Below, piece by piece: positions 1-18,869 of a stretch of 64,000 nt of DNA. Position numbers and translations under genes: made by a program. The notes under the pieces were generated by a model. It had not been told where the DNA came from and ran no database searches. It saw only the letters and a program-made list of their open reading frames with translations. The first letter of the stretch is position 1. Every line of letters begins with the position of its first letter. The DNA is from Tillus elongatus (lineage: Eukaryota > Arthropoda > Insecta > Coleoptera > Cleridae): positions 14,952,225-15,016,224 of the forward strand of contig OZ023264.1 of assembly GCA_964006375.1 (NCBI GenBank). The letters are read 5' to 3'.

Positions 1-1
1 G

Positions 2-410
2 CTGAAGTATTTGGAACAATTGTTAAAATTGAACAATATAAGTGAAGACGTCTGCAAAGAATATTTATCTCTAACTAGCTTCGTATAAAACAAAATATTT
101 TCCAATTTAACAATGAGGTTTTTGAACGAACTGAAGGCACGGCAATGGAAAATCCATTATCTCCTTTTATTGCAGACCTCTTTATAAGTAGATTTGAGAC
201 GGATTTAAAAAATAAAAATAGTTATTTCCCTAGAGTTTGGTTTCGTTATGGGGACGATATTTTTGCAGTGTTTGACACAACTATATAAAAGGTTGAAGAA
301 TTTGTTGTACTTGACTTTTATTTATTTGGAATAGATAAGAACTTTACAACACATTTTTCTTCAATTGTTTATTAGAAAAATCACCACAACGTGTTTGTAC
401 AAAAAGGAAC
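2..410 (+). pseudogene. Penelope-like element reverse transcriptase fragment
   Basis: The translation at 106-285 reads through a TEGTAMENPLSPFIADLF block and then WFRYGDDIFAVF, which match the RT palm of Penelope-like elements (usual forms GxPMGSPLSP and YVDD). Upstream residues (LEQLLKLNNISEDVCKEYL) are in another frame, so there is a frameshift near position 83. A stop lies at 286-288, and degenerate similarity continues to about 410. The second position of the catalytic YxDD is Gly. The fragment runs off the left window edge and ends against a copia LTR piece. The frame and motifs are seen directly; the family call rests on known RT motifs. Confidence 0.75.
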
Positions 411-439
411 AGATTAAAATCATTCTACTACTCTACATG

Positions 440-551
440 TCATCTTAACTTAAAAAAAAATGACATTGAGATTCGACTTTCGAAACCTCGACTGTCGACT
501 CTCGACTAATATTAACTTAAAATTGACAATCGATGGATTATACCAACAACA
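440..551 (-). repeat. Partial 3' LTR of the copia element
   Basis: Read on the minus strand, a polypurine tract (AAGGGGAAG) directly precedes TGTTGTTGGTA at 551. That is the expected junction between the 3' end of a Ty1/copia internal region and a TG-starting LTR. It lies about 20 bp downstream of the RNase H stop codon at 571-573. Only about 110 bp of LTR-like sequence can be followed, rich in short TCGA-containing repeats, before the Penelope-like fragment begins. No 5' LTR was found. The left boundary is approximate. Confidence 0.55.
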
Positions 552-570
552 CTTCCCCTTAATCTAGCGA

Positions 571-4308
<3,738 letters not shown>

Positions 4309-4310
4309 CG

Positions 4311-5043
4311 TTGTAGTTTATAGGGATGCATTTTTGTTTGTTTTTGAGACACCTTAAAACTGTTGATTGACTAACATCATTTGCACGTGCAACTTGACGG
4401 GTAGAAGTTGTTGGTTCTTCTTGAAAAGCCAGTGAAATATTGAGTTTTACATCTTCTTCAAGAAACTTGTGTCTCCGAGGCAGTGGTTTAACGTGTCTAT
4501 AATCACGAATCTCGGAATGTATCTTAGACACAGTTCCCTGGGTTAGTGGGGGAAAATCTGAATGTTTTTCATTAAATAGGTTAACAATTTGTGCCTGTGT
4601 TCTACACATATCACCATACCCAATCATGAATAATATTTCTGTTCGCTGAGTTTCGGTTAAGTATCGCATTATTAGACCAAAAATTAATTGAAATTGTCGG
4701 AAAAATATTACGACTAATTTATTAGGAGACCGTGCATTCAACACAATACCCCACAACATAAAACAGAACTGTTAAATTTCACCTTTCACACTGTAAAAAT
4801 TGATAGTTAAGAAGAAATGATTAATGATACCAAGTACGTTTTAGATAAAAGACAAGATAAGAAATTTAAGATAAGAGTCAGTGAAGAATTCCAGAGCAGA
4901 TTATTTCGTTGTGTGCAAGTGAGTGGAGAACATTTTGAACATTTATTATAAGAAATGGACGTTTTTATTAAGTTTATTTTCGAAATTTTAATTTCAGTGT
5001 AAACTGTTTAGTTTTAATATTCCGGTATTAAATTTCCACCCTG
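4311..5043 (-). pseudogene. 5' half of a Tc1/mariner-like transposon
   Basis: The minus-strand ORF starts MRYLTETQRTEIL at about 4670 and encodes a helix-turn-helix N-terminus (RTQAQIVNLFNEKHSDFP, then TVSKIHSEIRD, then STRQVARANDVSQSTVLRCL), typical of insect mariner-like transposases with DUF4817-type DNA-binding domains. The reading frame then runs into repeat DNA at about 4310, so the catalytic domain is missing. The terminal sequence TACAGGGTGGAAATT (minus strand) lies at 5045 next to a TA dinucleotide, the expected target. On the far side a Helitron-like tail begins TATATAAAAATTC, so the element probably inserted into a (TA)n tract. Confidence 0.75.
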
Positions 5044-5045
5044 TA

Positions 5046-5166
5046 TATAAAAATTCAAACAGAACTTGGTTTCCGGTTCTGGAGGCCCAAATTTGCGCTC
5101 ATTTGAAACATTTTTGCAAAGTCTCATCATCGATACCTTTCTATTAGCGATTAAAAAAAAAACGCT
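5046..5166 (+). repeat. Helitron-like repeat, 3' tail only
   Basis: Contains the family tail (GCGCTCATTTGAAACATTTT, TCATCATCGATACC) and a terminal palindrome AGCGATT...AACGCT followed by A residues. The body is replaced by the mariner fragment to its left. Confidence 0.7.
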
Positions 5167-5296
5167 AAAAAACCTTACCCAATTAATGGTAGGCAACTAC
5201 GATTAAATAACGACTCTTCGAGATACTAATGGTTGCGACGACAAGATGACGTCGTCTGTAGTCTGTGATGATAGTCATGAACCCATATAAATTGTA

Positions 5297-6126
<830 letters not shown>

Positions 6127-6129
6127 TTT

Positions 6130-6950
6130 GGTAGCGAATTTTCGATAAATTTGCAGTTAAGCTACCGAACGCTTTTCAAAAAACTGTTTTCAGAAACCTG
6201 TCTAGGCCCCCCCTTGGATCCACAAACCGCAAGAAAAATTTCTTGTTCACACCCCCCAATAAGTGAGTAGGGGTGCTGGGCGGGGTAGGTAGTAAAAACG
6301 AAATATGAGCAGAAAATTCGAATAAAACGGGCTTGAAAGCTGTTTTATTCACATCTTGAAGTCATATCCCCCTTAAACCCTGCCTACCCCACACAGCACC
6401 CCTATCCCCCCAGGTGCCGTAACCTCCTTGGCGGGTAGGAACAAGACATTTTTCTTGTTGTTTATGCAGCGAGGGTGGTTGTATGCACGCGAGGGGGAAG
6501 AAAAATCCCCACGATGAAGCAGCCACCCCCCCCCCCCCACCCTGCCACAAGTCTAACCGGGGGGAGGGATCTGCTTTGTCGTAGGCATTTTCCTTCCACC
6601 CTCGTGTGCATACAACCACCCTCGTTTCATAAACCACAAGAAAAACTTCTTGTTCATACCCCCCAAGGAAGTTACGTGACCTGGGGAAAATAGGGGTGCT
6701 GTGCGGAATAGGCAGGGTTTAAATAGACTTCAAATAGACAGCTTTGAAGCAGTTTTTTGCATTTTCTGCTCATATTTCCTTTTTACTACCTACCCCGCCC
6801 AGCACCCCTATTCACTCCCAGTCCCGTAACTTCCTTGGGGGGTTTGAACAAGAATGTTTTCTTGTGGTTTGTGCATCCAGGTGAGGTCCTAGTAATGTTT
6901 CTGAAAACAATTTTTTGAAAAGCGTTCGGGAGCTAATCTGCAAACTTACC
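6130..6950. repeat. Palindromic GC-rich MITE-like repeat, copy 1
   Basis: Begins and ends with inverted copies of a segment holding CGAACGCTTTTCAAAAAACT and AACAAGAAATTTTTCTTG, with inner landmarks CACCCCCCAAGGAAGTTACG and CTACCTACCCCGCCCAGCAC. This copy carries an extra palindromic insert at about 6416-6690 with a C run (6526-6538). Short ORFs here are artefacts of the GC-rich repeat. Confidence 0.65.
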
Positions 6951-7388
6951 AAATTTTCATTAAATCCTTCAAATTTCAATAACTCAATTTGCTATTAACG
7001 AAGCTTTGTTGGTTAGGAAACCAACATTTAAGTTTATTTTCGGAAAATTTTTGTATATTTTGAAACCATAAGTAACTTTGATAAAATATAGTACATTGTT
7101 TCTACTACATAGGCTATACCGGTAATCAGATTGACGCCTGCTCGCATTTGCTATTATAAACATTTTTATGGAAATTCACTTCCATAACACACTTGCTGCA
7201 TCCAGACTTTTAAAAAATGTTTATATATTTTCAAACAATAAAGTTCTTTCAATTAAATATGGTACATTGTTTATACTATATAGGCAACCAAGTTTGATGC
7301 CTGCTTTCATCAAATAAATATTTTTGCTATTAAAAATATTTTACAAAAAATTCGCTACCATACCGCGCTGGCTGCGTCCAGACTTTTT

Positions 7389-8242
7389 TATGTTTCTTGT
7401 TGAAAATAACCGATATAAAAACTTGTTATTGCGGCAACATCTACGTGATAGTCCATGTGTTTTACTTGTTTGGTTACGTGTCGGTTGTTAAAAAAGATGG
7501 AAGCAAACTTCGTCTGATGCACCAAAACGTGACAGCAATTTACGGAACAATTTCACAACAATTTTATAACGTAATAACTGTGGCCTAAGCGTGTGTGTGT
7601 GTGTGCATATCATGTTTGGTAGCCACCTATATTTGTATTTCTATGTATTCCTTCTCCTTGTCTCCACTGAACCGTCCAAGGATAATATGACAAAATTGAC
7701 AGTCGTTTCATTTATTGTTCCGCTCGACAATCACCTCTCTAACAATCTTGTTATTGTCATCTCATGATTGCTTCCCTTTTTTTAATGGAAAGCATCATGC
7801 GTACCAATTTAACATGCAAATAAATGTATTTAAATGGAAAAAATGGGTTTCAAGACATCCGATATGTTTTTAGAAAATTTTTATTCGAAAATCAGGTACC
7901 TTTCAATGGACCACATTAGTAAGGTCAGGAAATTTCTTTCCCGCAGGTTCATACTTTAAATTTATTGCAATTGCTGTTATATGGGAGGAAGCGGCGGCTG
8001 GTAACGTAGAGAGTGGGTGAAGCAGAATCCACGTGGCCCCAAAGGGAGGGTTCAGTGGGGCAAAGAATAATAAATAAAAAAAAATACCCTAACGCAAGTG
8101 TCGCTATTTCCCGGAGGAACAAAATTGGCGAATATACTCGGCAGTTTGCCATTACCTTCCAAGAGCAAATAAACCAATAAGCTATTACATCGTTGAATTT
8201 GTATCGAAACTACTTATTTACCGACTAAGTTAAAAATCTCTG
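7389..8242. other. Spacer of the foldback, no gene seen
   Basis: Unique-looking AT-rich DNA between the two arms. It has a short (GT)n run at about 7590-7604 and no reading frame longer than about 67 codons that resembles a known protein. Confidence 0.5.
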
Positions 8243-8422
8243 GACGCAGCAAGTGCGTCATGGTAGCGAATTTTCTTTAAAATATTTTTAATAGCAAATG
8301 TCTTCCTTTGATGAAATAAGGCATCAAACTTGGTTGCCTATATAGTAGAAACAATGTATCATATTTCATCGAAATAAATTTATTGTTTGAAAATATATAA
8401 ACATTTTTCGAAAGTCTAGATG

Positions 8423-8778
8423 AGAACCTCGGTGGTTCAGGGGTAAGAACGTGTGCCTCTCAACCGAGGGTACTGGGTTCGAACCTAGGGTACTCCTTTC
8501 ACTTTTTCAGTACAAACTGTAAAATTAACATCAACCGAGGTTCTGGCATTGTATTTGAGCAAGTTGAATGTCTGCACGTTCCGCTCTTCGGAGGGGGTGT
8601 AAGGCCGTCTGTCCCGTGTCCATGCGATCTTGGGCATGTTAAAGATCCCTACCCTCCTTACAGAAAGGCAGGGGTTCGGCAAAATTTCCAGGATAGTGAG
8701 GTGAAACTGCTCTCTGGCGTCGGTGATTGTCCATAGTCGCGGAAATAGGCCGACGTTAAAGACACAAAACACAACACA
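8423..8778 (+). mobile_element. Full-length tRNA-derived SINE (family 1)
   Basis: A 356-bp insertion flanked by a perfect 12-bp duplication AAAGTCTAGATG (8411-8422 and 8779-8790). The head has an RNA polymerase III A-box-like TGGTTCAGGGGT at 8433-8444 and a B box GGTTCGAACCT at 8476-8486. The body contains ATGTTAAAGATCCCTACCCT and ends with GGCCGACGTTAAAGACACAA and a CACAAAACACAACAC tail. Three further partial copies occur at 27948-28246, 57753-57959 and 59197-59311. It split the right arm of the foldback. Confidence 0.92.
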
Positions 8779-9044
8779 AAAGTCTAGATGCAGCAAATGT
8801 GTTATGGAAGTCAATTTCCATAAAAAATGTTTTTAATAACAAATGCGAGCAGGCATCAATCTGAATACCGGTATAGCCTATGTAGTAGAAGCAATGTACT
8901 ATATTTTATCAAAATTACTTATGGTTTGAAAATATACAAAATGTTCCGAAAATAAACTTAAATGTTGGTTTTCTAACCAACAAAGCTTACGTTAATAGCA
9001 AATTGAGTTATTGAAATTTGAAGGATTTAATGAAAATTCTGTAA

Positions 9045-9469
9045 ATTTGCAGATTAGCTCCCGAACCCTTTTCAACAAATTGTTTTCAGAAACATTACTA
9101 GGACCCCACCTGGATGCACAAACCACAAGAAAAATTTCTTGTTCACACCCCCCAAGGAAGTTATGGGACTGGGAGTGAATAGAGGTGCTGTGCAGGGTAG
9201 GCAGGGTTTAAGGAGGATATGGCTTCAAGATGTGAAAAAGACAGCTTTCAAGCCCGCTTTATTCGAATTTTCTGCTCATATTTCCTTTTTACTACCTACC
9301 CCGTCCAGCACCCCTACTCACTCCTAGTCTCGTAACTTCCTTGGGGGGTGTGAACAAGAAATTTTTCTTGGGGTTTCTGGATCCGGGGGGGGGGGTGTGT
9401 GGTTGATCTAGGCAGGTTTCTGAGAACAGTTTTTTGAAAAACGTTCGGGAGCTAAACTGCAAATTTACT
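9045..9469. repeat. Palindromic GC-rich MITE-like repeat, copy 2
   Basis: About 425 bp, foldback from end to end: the left half reads ...CACCCCCCAAGGAAGTTATG... and the right half its inverse (TCGTAACTTCCTTGGGGGGTG). A ten-base G run lies near 9387. It is the best-preserved copy and lies inside the right arm of the 3.4-kb foldback. Confidence 0.7.
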
Positions 9470-9590
9470 GAAAATTCGCTACCAAAACTCACTTACTGCG
9501 TCCAGATTTTTTCTTACAAACGCATCATATTTCGGTAAAAAATTCAAAAATGCATTAACGAATTTTGTCTACGAAAATTAGCTAAAACAA

Positions 9591-10553
<963 letters not shown>

Positions 10554-10556
10554 TTG

Positions 10557-11892
<1,336 letters not shown>

Positions 11893-12549
11893 AAAAACTT
11901 CGCTGAAACATGGAGGCGTTATATTTAAAATGAAGTCTGACAAAAAAGCAGAGGTTTTAACATTAAACTTGTTATATTTTGAAACCCCACTACGCAAAAT
12001 GTTGCGAAAATCGAACTAATGAATGTCAAAAGAGTGAATTTGTTCCAAATTTTAAGGACGCAGTGTACATTTTTACCACTTTGATTCGTTTCTAATAAAA
12101 GGTATTTTTACGTAATTTAATTACACAACTTACAAAACTCTTGCCATAGTTATATTTATTTTTTGGTAGTGATTTCAGAATGCGTGAAACAGTTCTCTCA
12201 ACTAAATAATTAAAATATAACTGTTACATTAATTCAGTGATTTCGATTAATTAACCTTAGGTTCCAATTTGAATTCACATGGTGGTAAATATTAGGTACT
12301 CATTATACATATTAATAAATTCAAATGTTCAACCACAATACTATAATAAAATAACTATATATTTTCTCTTATATTTCAAGCGCTGATAGACATCGTTCAC
12401 ACCAGTAGGTAAATATTCCATGATTTGGCAGATTTCAGAACCATTAAAAAGCATTTGAATTTTGTTAATTAAAGCGTATTTGAAATGATGACGTTGGTAT
12501 AATTTCGGTCATTCAGTTGCTAGTTTCTATTTTGTTTCAAAGGCGTAGA
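11893..12549. other. AT-rich DNA, no feature recognised
   Basis: No coding similarity and no repeat shared with the rest of the window, apart from an isolated AAGGACGCAGTG resembling the Helitron-like 5' end near 12053. Confidence 0.4.
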
Positions 12550-13330
12550 TGAAAACAATAAGAAAATATAGCTAAAAATGATGATGCAAATTAAATCACA
12601 ACTTCCACATAGCTGTGATAATTTATTCTCTGCAGAAAGACATTCTCATAGAATGAATTAATGGTCCATGACTTGACCACAAAGAGTATATTTATTTTAC
12701 TGTACCCATAAACTTTTGAAACGTTATGTTACTCGAGTTTTATTGAAAAAGTGTCAATTTTCACCAAATCATCCCATATTTATCCCCTACCCACTAAAGC
12801 GATCTTACCCAAAAAAATTTTCGTTCCAGAATCAAGTTTTCTATATGTTTTGAGGCTTTTTACGCTCTTTAGCAAAAAAAAAATCGAAATTTTTGTCAAC
12901 AATGTTCCACCCCCCCAAATTCAACCGCTAATTTAATTTCAGCATAGAATACCAGATGTTTGATGAAATTAAAAGTTTTCTAATAAATAAACCCTTAAAC
13001 GTTATATTACTCGAGTTTTAACGAAAAAATATCAATTTTCACCAAATCACCCCCCATTCATCCCCTTACCCCCTAAAGCGATTTCGCCCAAAAACAATCC
13101 GAACCCTTCGTCTTTTGTGTGCTAACTGTATATCAAATTTGAAGGCGATATCTCAATTCGTTCTAAAGTTATCATGGCTACAGACAGACCTACAGACAAA
13201 AAAATCGTTTCCAAATCATGTTTTACATATGTTGATACATTTTACGGCGTTTAGACGATAAAAATGTTTTGAAATTTTTGTCGCCGATGCGATATTTCCA
13301 CACATTGTGACTATGTGGAAGTAAAATTCA
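12550..13330. repeat. Unclassified repeat family R, copy 1
   Basis: Contains ACTTCCACATAGCTGTGATA at about 12600 and two subunits each starting near CGTTATxTTACTCGAGTTTTA (about 12723 and 12999), followed by TCACCAAATCA, CTAAAGCGAT and, in the second, GATATCTCAATTCGTTCTAA with CTACAGACAGACCTACAGAC. The same order recurs at 62950-64000. Non-coding. Confidence 0.7.
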
Positions 13331-13454
13331 CTTCACAAACGTCATATTGTAGTTTAGATACAGTATTATATAACAATGTGGGTATTTATGTGTTTTATTA
13401 GCGTCTTTTTACCCAGGCTTCGTTTACATGGTTCAAGATTGAAGATTCTAACTT

Positions 13455-16152
13455 GGTAGTAGTAGTAGCAGTGGTGGGGAGGCCAACGCCAAGAAAGTAG
13501 TTAACCCCTTTTGCCAACCCCAGCAACCATGCTCTACTCCTCCTCAGTTCCGTCGCCAAACCACCTCGACCTCGAGATGAAGGCCGTGACGGTCTTCAAT
13601 TGGGCGGTACTTACCTGATTCCTCTGCAGAGTCCTCGATTCGAACAATTCTACTCGAAGACTCACAAAGCCTCGCATTCGCACAGGTAGTGGTAGGACGT
13701 TTCCTCATCCTCGCCGCATTCTTGGCAAATGGGATCTCTCTCTACGCATATCAATGTGAGGTGTCTTCTAAGGGCGCAGTGGCCTGTCAGCACCCCAAGG
13801 ATGCGGCGATGCGTAGGTCGACTCCTTCCGAGTAGCCAGACAGCTTTATCTCTGTTCGGCCCCTCCACAAAGTCCATCGCCTGCCTGCAGCCACCAACCG
13901 ACCCCCAGTGCCTCTTCATTGCTTCCTCAGCCCACCTGTCTAAGGCGACAGAGACCGTCTTCCTACTTATACCTATCGCCGGCTCCGGGCCCCAGAACGG
14001 CCGCCAGGAACAGAGCCTTGCGAGATTATTCGCCACCTCATTCCCCGCAACGCCACAGTGTCCCGGAACCCACACTAGTTGTACCTCCTTTGTCCTGGCT
14101 AGTCCTTTGAGGGCGCCAGCGTACTCCTGAACCAGTGTAGGCCTGATTCTGGCCGTGCAGACTGCGCGAAGGACTGTCTGGCTATCCGAGCAGATGTACA
14201 CACATTTCTCGGGACTCCTCTTCACATCCTGTCTATTGGCCAGAGACAGGATAGCGTACACCTCTGTTTCGAATGCCGTAGTATATGCGCCAAGAGCATA
14301 GCTCTCGCGCACTCTCAGGCCCTCGATGTATATTCCTGCCCCGGAGGATTGTTGGTCCTCCAGCCGCGATCCGTCGGTGAAACAGACCAGGCTTGCGGGC
14401 TGGAATTCAACCTCATTTTCCCTCCAATGATCCCTACTGGAGATCCTGAGGGTGTATGGTCTAGTCAACCTAATATCATCCTCGGCATCCCGCACCTTTA
14501 TGTCGGAACTCGGAATTTCCTTTTCCACCTCCTTGGCGACTCTTGCATGTCCTATTACTGTTCCCTCTTCGCACCAGTTTCCTGCGTCTCGCATTCTGAG
14601 ATGCGACGCCATCGCCCCCCTCCTGACACAGATTGGAAGCGGTGGCAGCATCAACAGGACCTCTAGCGCGGCTGACGGTGTCGTCCTCATAGCGCCTGTG
14701 ATACCCAGGATTGCCAGCCTTTGGAGTTTGGCCAGCTTCCTGCTGGTAGTTTGGTTCACACCGCACCACCAGACCAACGCCCCATAGAGGATTCTCGGCC
14801 TGACGATCGCAGTGTAGATCCAGTGAAGGATTAAGGGATTAACTCCCCAGGTCCTCCCTATCTCTCGGCGCAGCTGCTAGAGGGTCGCTACTCCCTTTCT
14901 TACAACCCGTTCTACTTGCGACCCCCATGTTAGTTTCGAGTCCAGGATCACCCCCAGATATTTGACCTCCCGCCCTAAAGCTAAAGGTTTTCCAAACATC
15001 ACGGGCGCCCTAAACCCCTCTACTTTCCTTTTCTTGGTAAATAGGATCATCTTCGTCTTCGCCGGGTTTACGGAGAGTCCCAGCTCACCACGCCACCTTT
15101 CGATTATGCTACAGGCAGCTTGCATGCACTCACAGACGACGCCGAGGAATTTGCCGGTGACTAATCATCAGCGTACGCCTGGGCGTAGAAGCCGTTCTCG
15201 GAGAGCCGCTCCAAGAGGCCGTCCATGACCAGACACCATAGATGGTGCGAAAGGCAGCTGCCCTGAGGGCAGCCGCCCGTCACCCCGACGTCCAGCCCCC
15301 GCCCCCCTAAGGTCAGCGAAACTCTCCTGTCCTCCAGCATGCTCGCCACCCAGCTTATTAGGGACCCCGGCCTTCCCCTATTCTGTAAGGCGGTACAAAC
15401 CGTATCCGCCCTTGCCTTATCAAAGGCCTCCTCCACATTGAAGAACATAACTAATGTACTCTCCCTGTAGTGTAGGGCTCTTTCCACCTTCCGCGTCACA
15501 GCATGGAGCGCCGTTTCCGTCGACTTCCCCTTACTTCGCGTGCTGTCCTTTATGGAAGGGGTGATCCTTTAGGATCTCTCCCAACATAAACCTATCTACT
15601 ATATTTTCTAATGCCTTAAGCAGGAATGATGTAAGGCTGATTAGCCTGTACGCCTTGGCCAGCGTGTAGTCTTCCCTTCCCGGCTTGGGAATGAAGACCC
15701 CCCTAACCCGGCGCCAGGCCTTTGGGACGTAGCCCCACGCCAGACTGGCCCGGAATACCTCCCTTATGTTGAGAAGTAGTGTATCCAGGCCACTCTGGAG
15801 CAGTGCTGGGAAAATCCTATCACAGCCTGTGGACTTGAAAGGAGCGAACTCGCCCACCGCCCAGGCTATAGAGCCATCCGTAACCACCCCCTCCGTCAGC
15901 TGCCAGTCCGCATTCGGGACCGTCCACCGGCCCAGGTCGGCACCCCTGTGACGGCTCCACCGCCCGCGAGGTGAACTTCGGCGAGATGACGCAAGGTCTC
16001 CACACCGGTGCTTGTCCAGCTCCCGTCCGGTTTCCTTAAGGATCCTACATGACTGCCTACCTCCTGTTTGAGTACCCTTACCAGCCTGGCTGCGTCAAGC
16101 AGGGAATTGACTTCCCCGCAGTACAGAGCGCGTACTGGCTCGTTGACTCCGT
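13455..16152 (-). pseudogene. 5'-truncated non-LTR retrotransposon (I/R1-like group), RT and RNase H
   Basis: GC-rich compared with its surroundings. Minus-strand pieces: 15887-15531 (RT start, FKSTGCDRIFPALLQ, RVRGVFIPKPGR), 15499-15161 (FNVEEAFDKA, GGCPQGS, YADD then a stop), 15125-14877 (VNPAKTKMI, KYLGVILDSKL), 14777-13662 (RNase H with FTDGSRL, ETEVYAIL, CSDSQTVLRA, WVPGHCGVAGNEVAN, then a CX2C...H...C zinc motif CQECGEDEETSYHYLCEC). The last two pieces are in one frame split by a TAG. The endonuclease and ORF1 are missing. The 3' end is a (TAC)n-like run, not poly(A). A 9-bp near-match (TTCTAACTT/TTCTAGCTT) flanks the insert, and an unoccupied related site is at 22689-22720. Confidence 0.9.
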
Positions 16153-16388
16153 TTCTAGCTTAATAGGAAATTAAGTTATCGGATTTCAAATATTTTAACA
16201 AAGCCCTTTACCATAATGTGTTTGCTGCACCCAGACATTTTTCAACACTTATTAACTGTTGCTGTATCCACACTTTTTGAAAATGATGAAATATTGTAGC
16301 TGTCTATGTAAAACTGACAAACAACGCAACCTAAATTTCATTTTTGGAAAAATATTTTAAAGAAATGAAATGGGGTAACAATTTAAAC
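16153..16388. other. Decayed Helitron-like end sequence
   Basis: CCATAATGTGTTTGCTGCAC at about 16211 is a worn inverted copy of the GTGCAGCAAGTGCGTTATGG-like 5' end. The stretch pairs with 22690-22830, which shares the adjoining GCTGTATCCACAC block. It is the target into which the LINE to its left inserted. Confidence 0.5.
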
Positions 16389-16835
16389 ATAAATTGAAAA
16401 TCTTGGTTTGTTGCCTTGTCGCAGTGGTTCCCCTGCCCCCTCTGCATGCATGCAACCACCTTCAATGCATAAACAAGAACAATGTAAACAAGAACAGTTT
16501 CTTGGGAACAACCCGCCAGAAAGTTACGGGACCTGCGGTAAATATAGGGGTTCTGGGCGGGATAAACGGAATTTTATGGAGATATAGCTGCAAAATTGGA
16601 TATAGGCAGCTTATAGAGGTCCAACTAAGCTGTTTTTTCGCACATTTACTTTTTATCTTCTTCCCCGCCCAACACACCTATCTACACCTGGTTCCGTAAC
16701 TTTCTTGGGGGCTGTTTGCAAGAAATATTTCTTGTAGTTTGTGCATCCAGAAGGAGATCTACGCATGTTTCTGAATTTTTTTCTAAAAAGCCGCCGTGTT
16801 GTAATTTGCAAATTTACCGAAAATTTAATTTTTAT
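16389..16835. repeat. Palindromic GC-rich MITE-like repeat, copy 4
   Basis: A diverged member of the family at 6130-6950 and 9045-9469: AAGTTACGGGACC, TTCCCCGCCCAACACACCTA, GTAACTTTCTTGGGGG and GCATGTTTCTGAATTTTTTT occur in the same inverted layout. The two ORFs here (71 and 101 aa) are opposite-strand readings of the palindrome. Confidence 0.6.
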
Positions 16836-17139
16836 TTACAAAACGAATGTACCTGCCAAATTATAAACGTGGCAGGTATTTTTCCTTATTAGTCGCTTGG
16901 ATGATCCGTTTTAGTCCACTCAAACGAAACAGTTTCTGCAAACAATATAACAAAAATGGTTTTATAAAACAAATTTATCGTTGCCTGTGAAGCTCATTGA
17001 GTTATTTTTAGTGAATTTTTATTAAAAAAATTCACTAATAGAGAGGTATCGATGGTGAGACTTTGCAAAAATTCTTTCAAATGAGCGCGAATTAGGACCC
17101 CTAGAACCCATATCCGGGGTCAGTTTGAATTTTTATATG

Positions 17140-17294
<155 letters not shown>

Positions 17295-17564
17295 CCGTCT
17301 GATAACTCAAAAAATAATTAACCGATTTAGATGAAACTCGGCAAGTGCCTTTCTTTTATTAATGGCTTGGATGAGTTCGTTGGCCAGGAAAATCGGACGG
17401 GGTTTTCCGGGAAAATTTTGAGTTTTCTTTCAAAAAAATTTTTTTTTTCCGAAAATTTCGATAAAATTTGGTCTACATATTGCTTTGGGAAATACCTAAC
17501 TATGTGCCAAAATTCAGCTTTCTAGGGTTACAGAAAATTGAGCTATTCAAATTTGAAACATGTT

Positions 17565-18004
17565 TAAATCATAAGTGTGTGGTTGCTGTTGGTTATTTAT
17601 ATTTCTATTGACCGCAGCTTCAAAATCTCGTATTATTCAATGACTTTGTAGTTCTCATTCTCACTTTTATTGACTAACATTTCAATTCTTGGTATATTTT
17701 CACGTTTGACCAGCAGATGTCGCTCACTGTAAACATTGTTATTATTAATAAATGCATAAGTCAATTCGTAGCGTGTTAATCGGTAACGTGAAAATACTAG
17801 GCGGTCCAAGTCGCAGATAGAGGTTCTATCGCAGTTGCAGTAAGATCCTCCATGCCAGTTCGATGCAGATGAGATTTATATCTACCGTGGTTAAATCTCA
17901 TTCTAATTATGGTAGTTGAAGTTTTTCTTGGTAAATTGAGATCTTTAATTTGATTTTCTAAAGACAATTGCGAGTAGAGCAAGCTATCTCTGTTATTTGA
18001 TTTT
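17565..18004 (-). pseudogene. Captured 3' fragment of a non-LTR retrotransposon ORF2
   Basis: The minus strand encodes LENQIKDLNLPRKTSTTIIR, then MRFNHGRYKSHLHRTGMED. This resembles the ORF2 C-terminal block of several LINE clades (LPRK...TTI.RMR.NH...), followed in another frame by a cysteine-rich CNCDG...CDLD stretch and about 60 further residues. A frameshift separates the two parts. The fragment lies between two Helitron-like modules and is copied with them at 42603-43040, where only about two of 109 residues differ. Confidence 0.65.
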
Positions 18005-18133
18005 AGTGAATTTTTATTTTTAAAAAAATCACTAATAGAGAGGTATCGACGGTGAGACTTTGCAAAAAAATTTTCAAATGAGCGCGAACTAGGACCCCTA
18101 GAACCCATATCCGAGGTCAGTTTCAATTTTTAT

Positions 18134-18225
<92 letters not shown>

Positions 18226-18227
<2 letters not shown>

Positions 18228-18256
18228 TCGCCTTAGAAAGAAAAACTCGTATCTCA
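18226..18256 (+). repeat. Left terminal inverted repeat of the DNA transposon
   Basis: 31 bp ending ...CTCGTATCTCA. Mismatches to the right copy are at positions 6, 14 and 20. It includes one inverted copy of the subterminal motif (ACTCGTAT). Confidence 0.88.
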
Positions 18257-18415
18257 GAAAATGCAAATTTTACAGGAGGCGAAAAAAAGTGATTTTGGGA
18301 AATATTAAGTAAGATTTGAATAATTTGAAGTACACATGACTTAATATTATTCATTTTCTGATTATTCATGTGCTTAACAGAAGTTTGCCTTTTCTTGTCA
18401 TATTGAAAATCGATT

Positions 18416-18520
18416 TACGTGGTTTTACAATTTGTGATTACAAGATATAAGTGCTTTTCATATTTAACGTTGATATACGTGGTTTAACTTCTAGTGGTCC
18501 GAAAGGACATACGAGGTTTT
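18416..18520. promoter_or_regulatory. Left subterminal motif array
   Basis: Three copies of TACGTGGTTT(T) or TACGAGGTTTT at 18416-18426, 18476-18485 and 18510-18520. The same core lies inside both terminal repeats, so these are likely transposase-binding sites. Inference from position and repetition. Confidence 0.65.
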
Positions 18521-18869
18521 CATCTTTATAATGAAATTGATCAGAACTACATTGATTGATTTTATTAATTTAACTAATTAATTTTCAAGTTTCATTTCAT
18601 CATGTAATATCTACCGAGGTTGACAAAATATTTGCAAGGCTCAAAAGTTGTTGCACAAGTGTTCAATGTGTTTCAATTAATACAAAACTTTGTTTATTTG
18701 ATGTTTTTAAAAAAAAATCTGGTTTATCATGATGAATATCAAAATATAATGGCAGATTATTATTGTATAGTGTATGATTTCAATATAATTTCATAGTCAT
18801 TTTAAATTTAATCAGTTCAAGCATAGGATAGGATACAATAAAAGCCAAGACTGAGATCAGAAAAAGTGT

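Noticed and set aside
13729..14787. Plus-strand ORFs of 63-133 codons over the GC-rich LINE
   Set aside because: They are opposite-strand readings of the RNase H and RT region, whose minus-strand frames hold the recognisable motifs.
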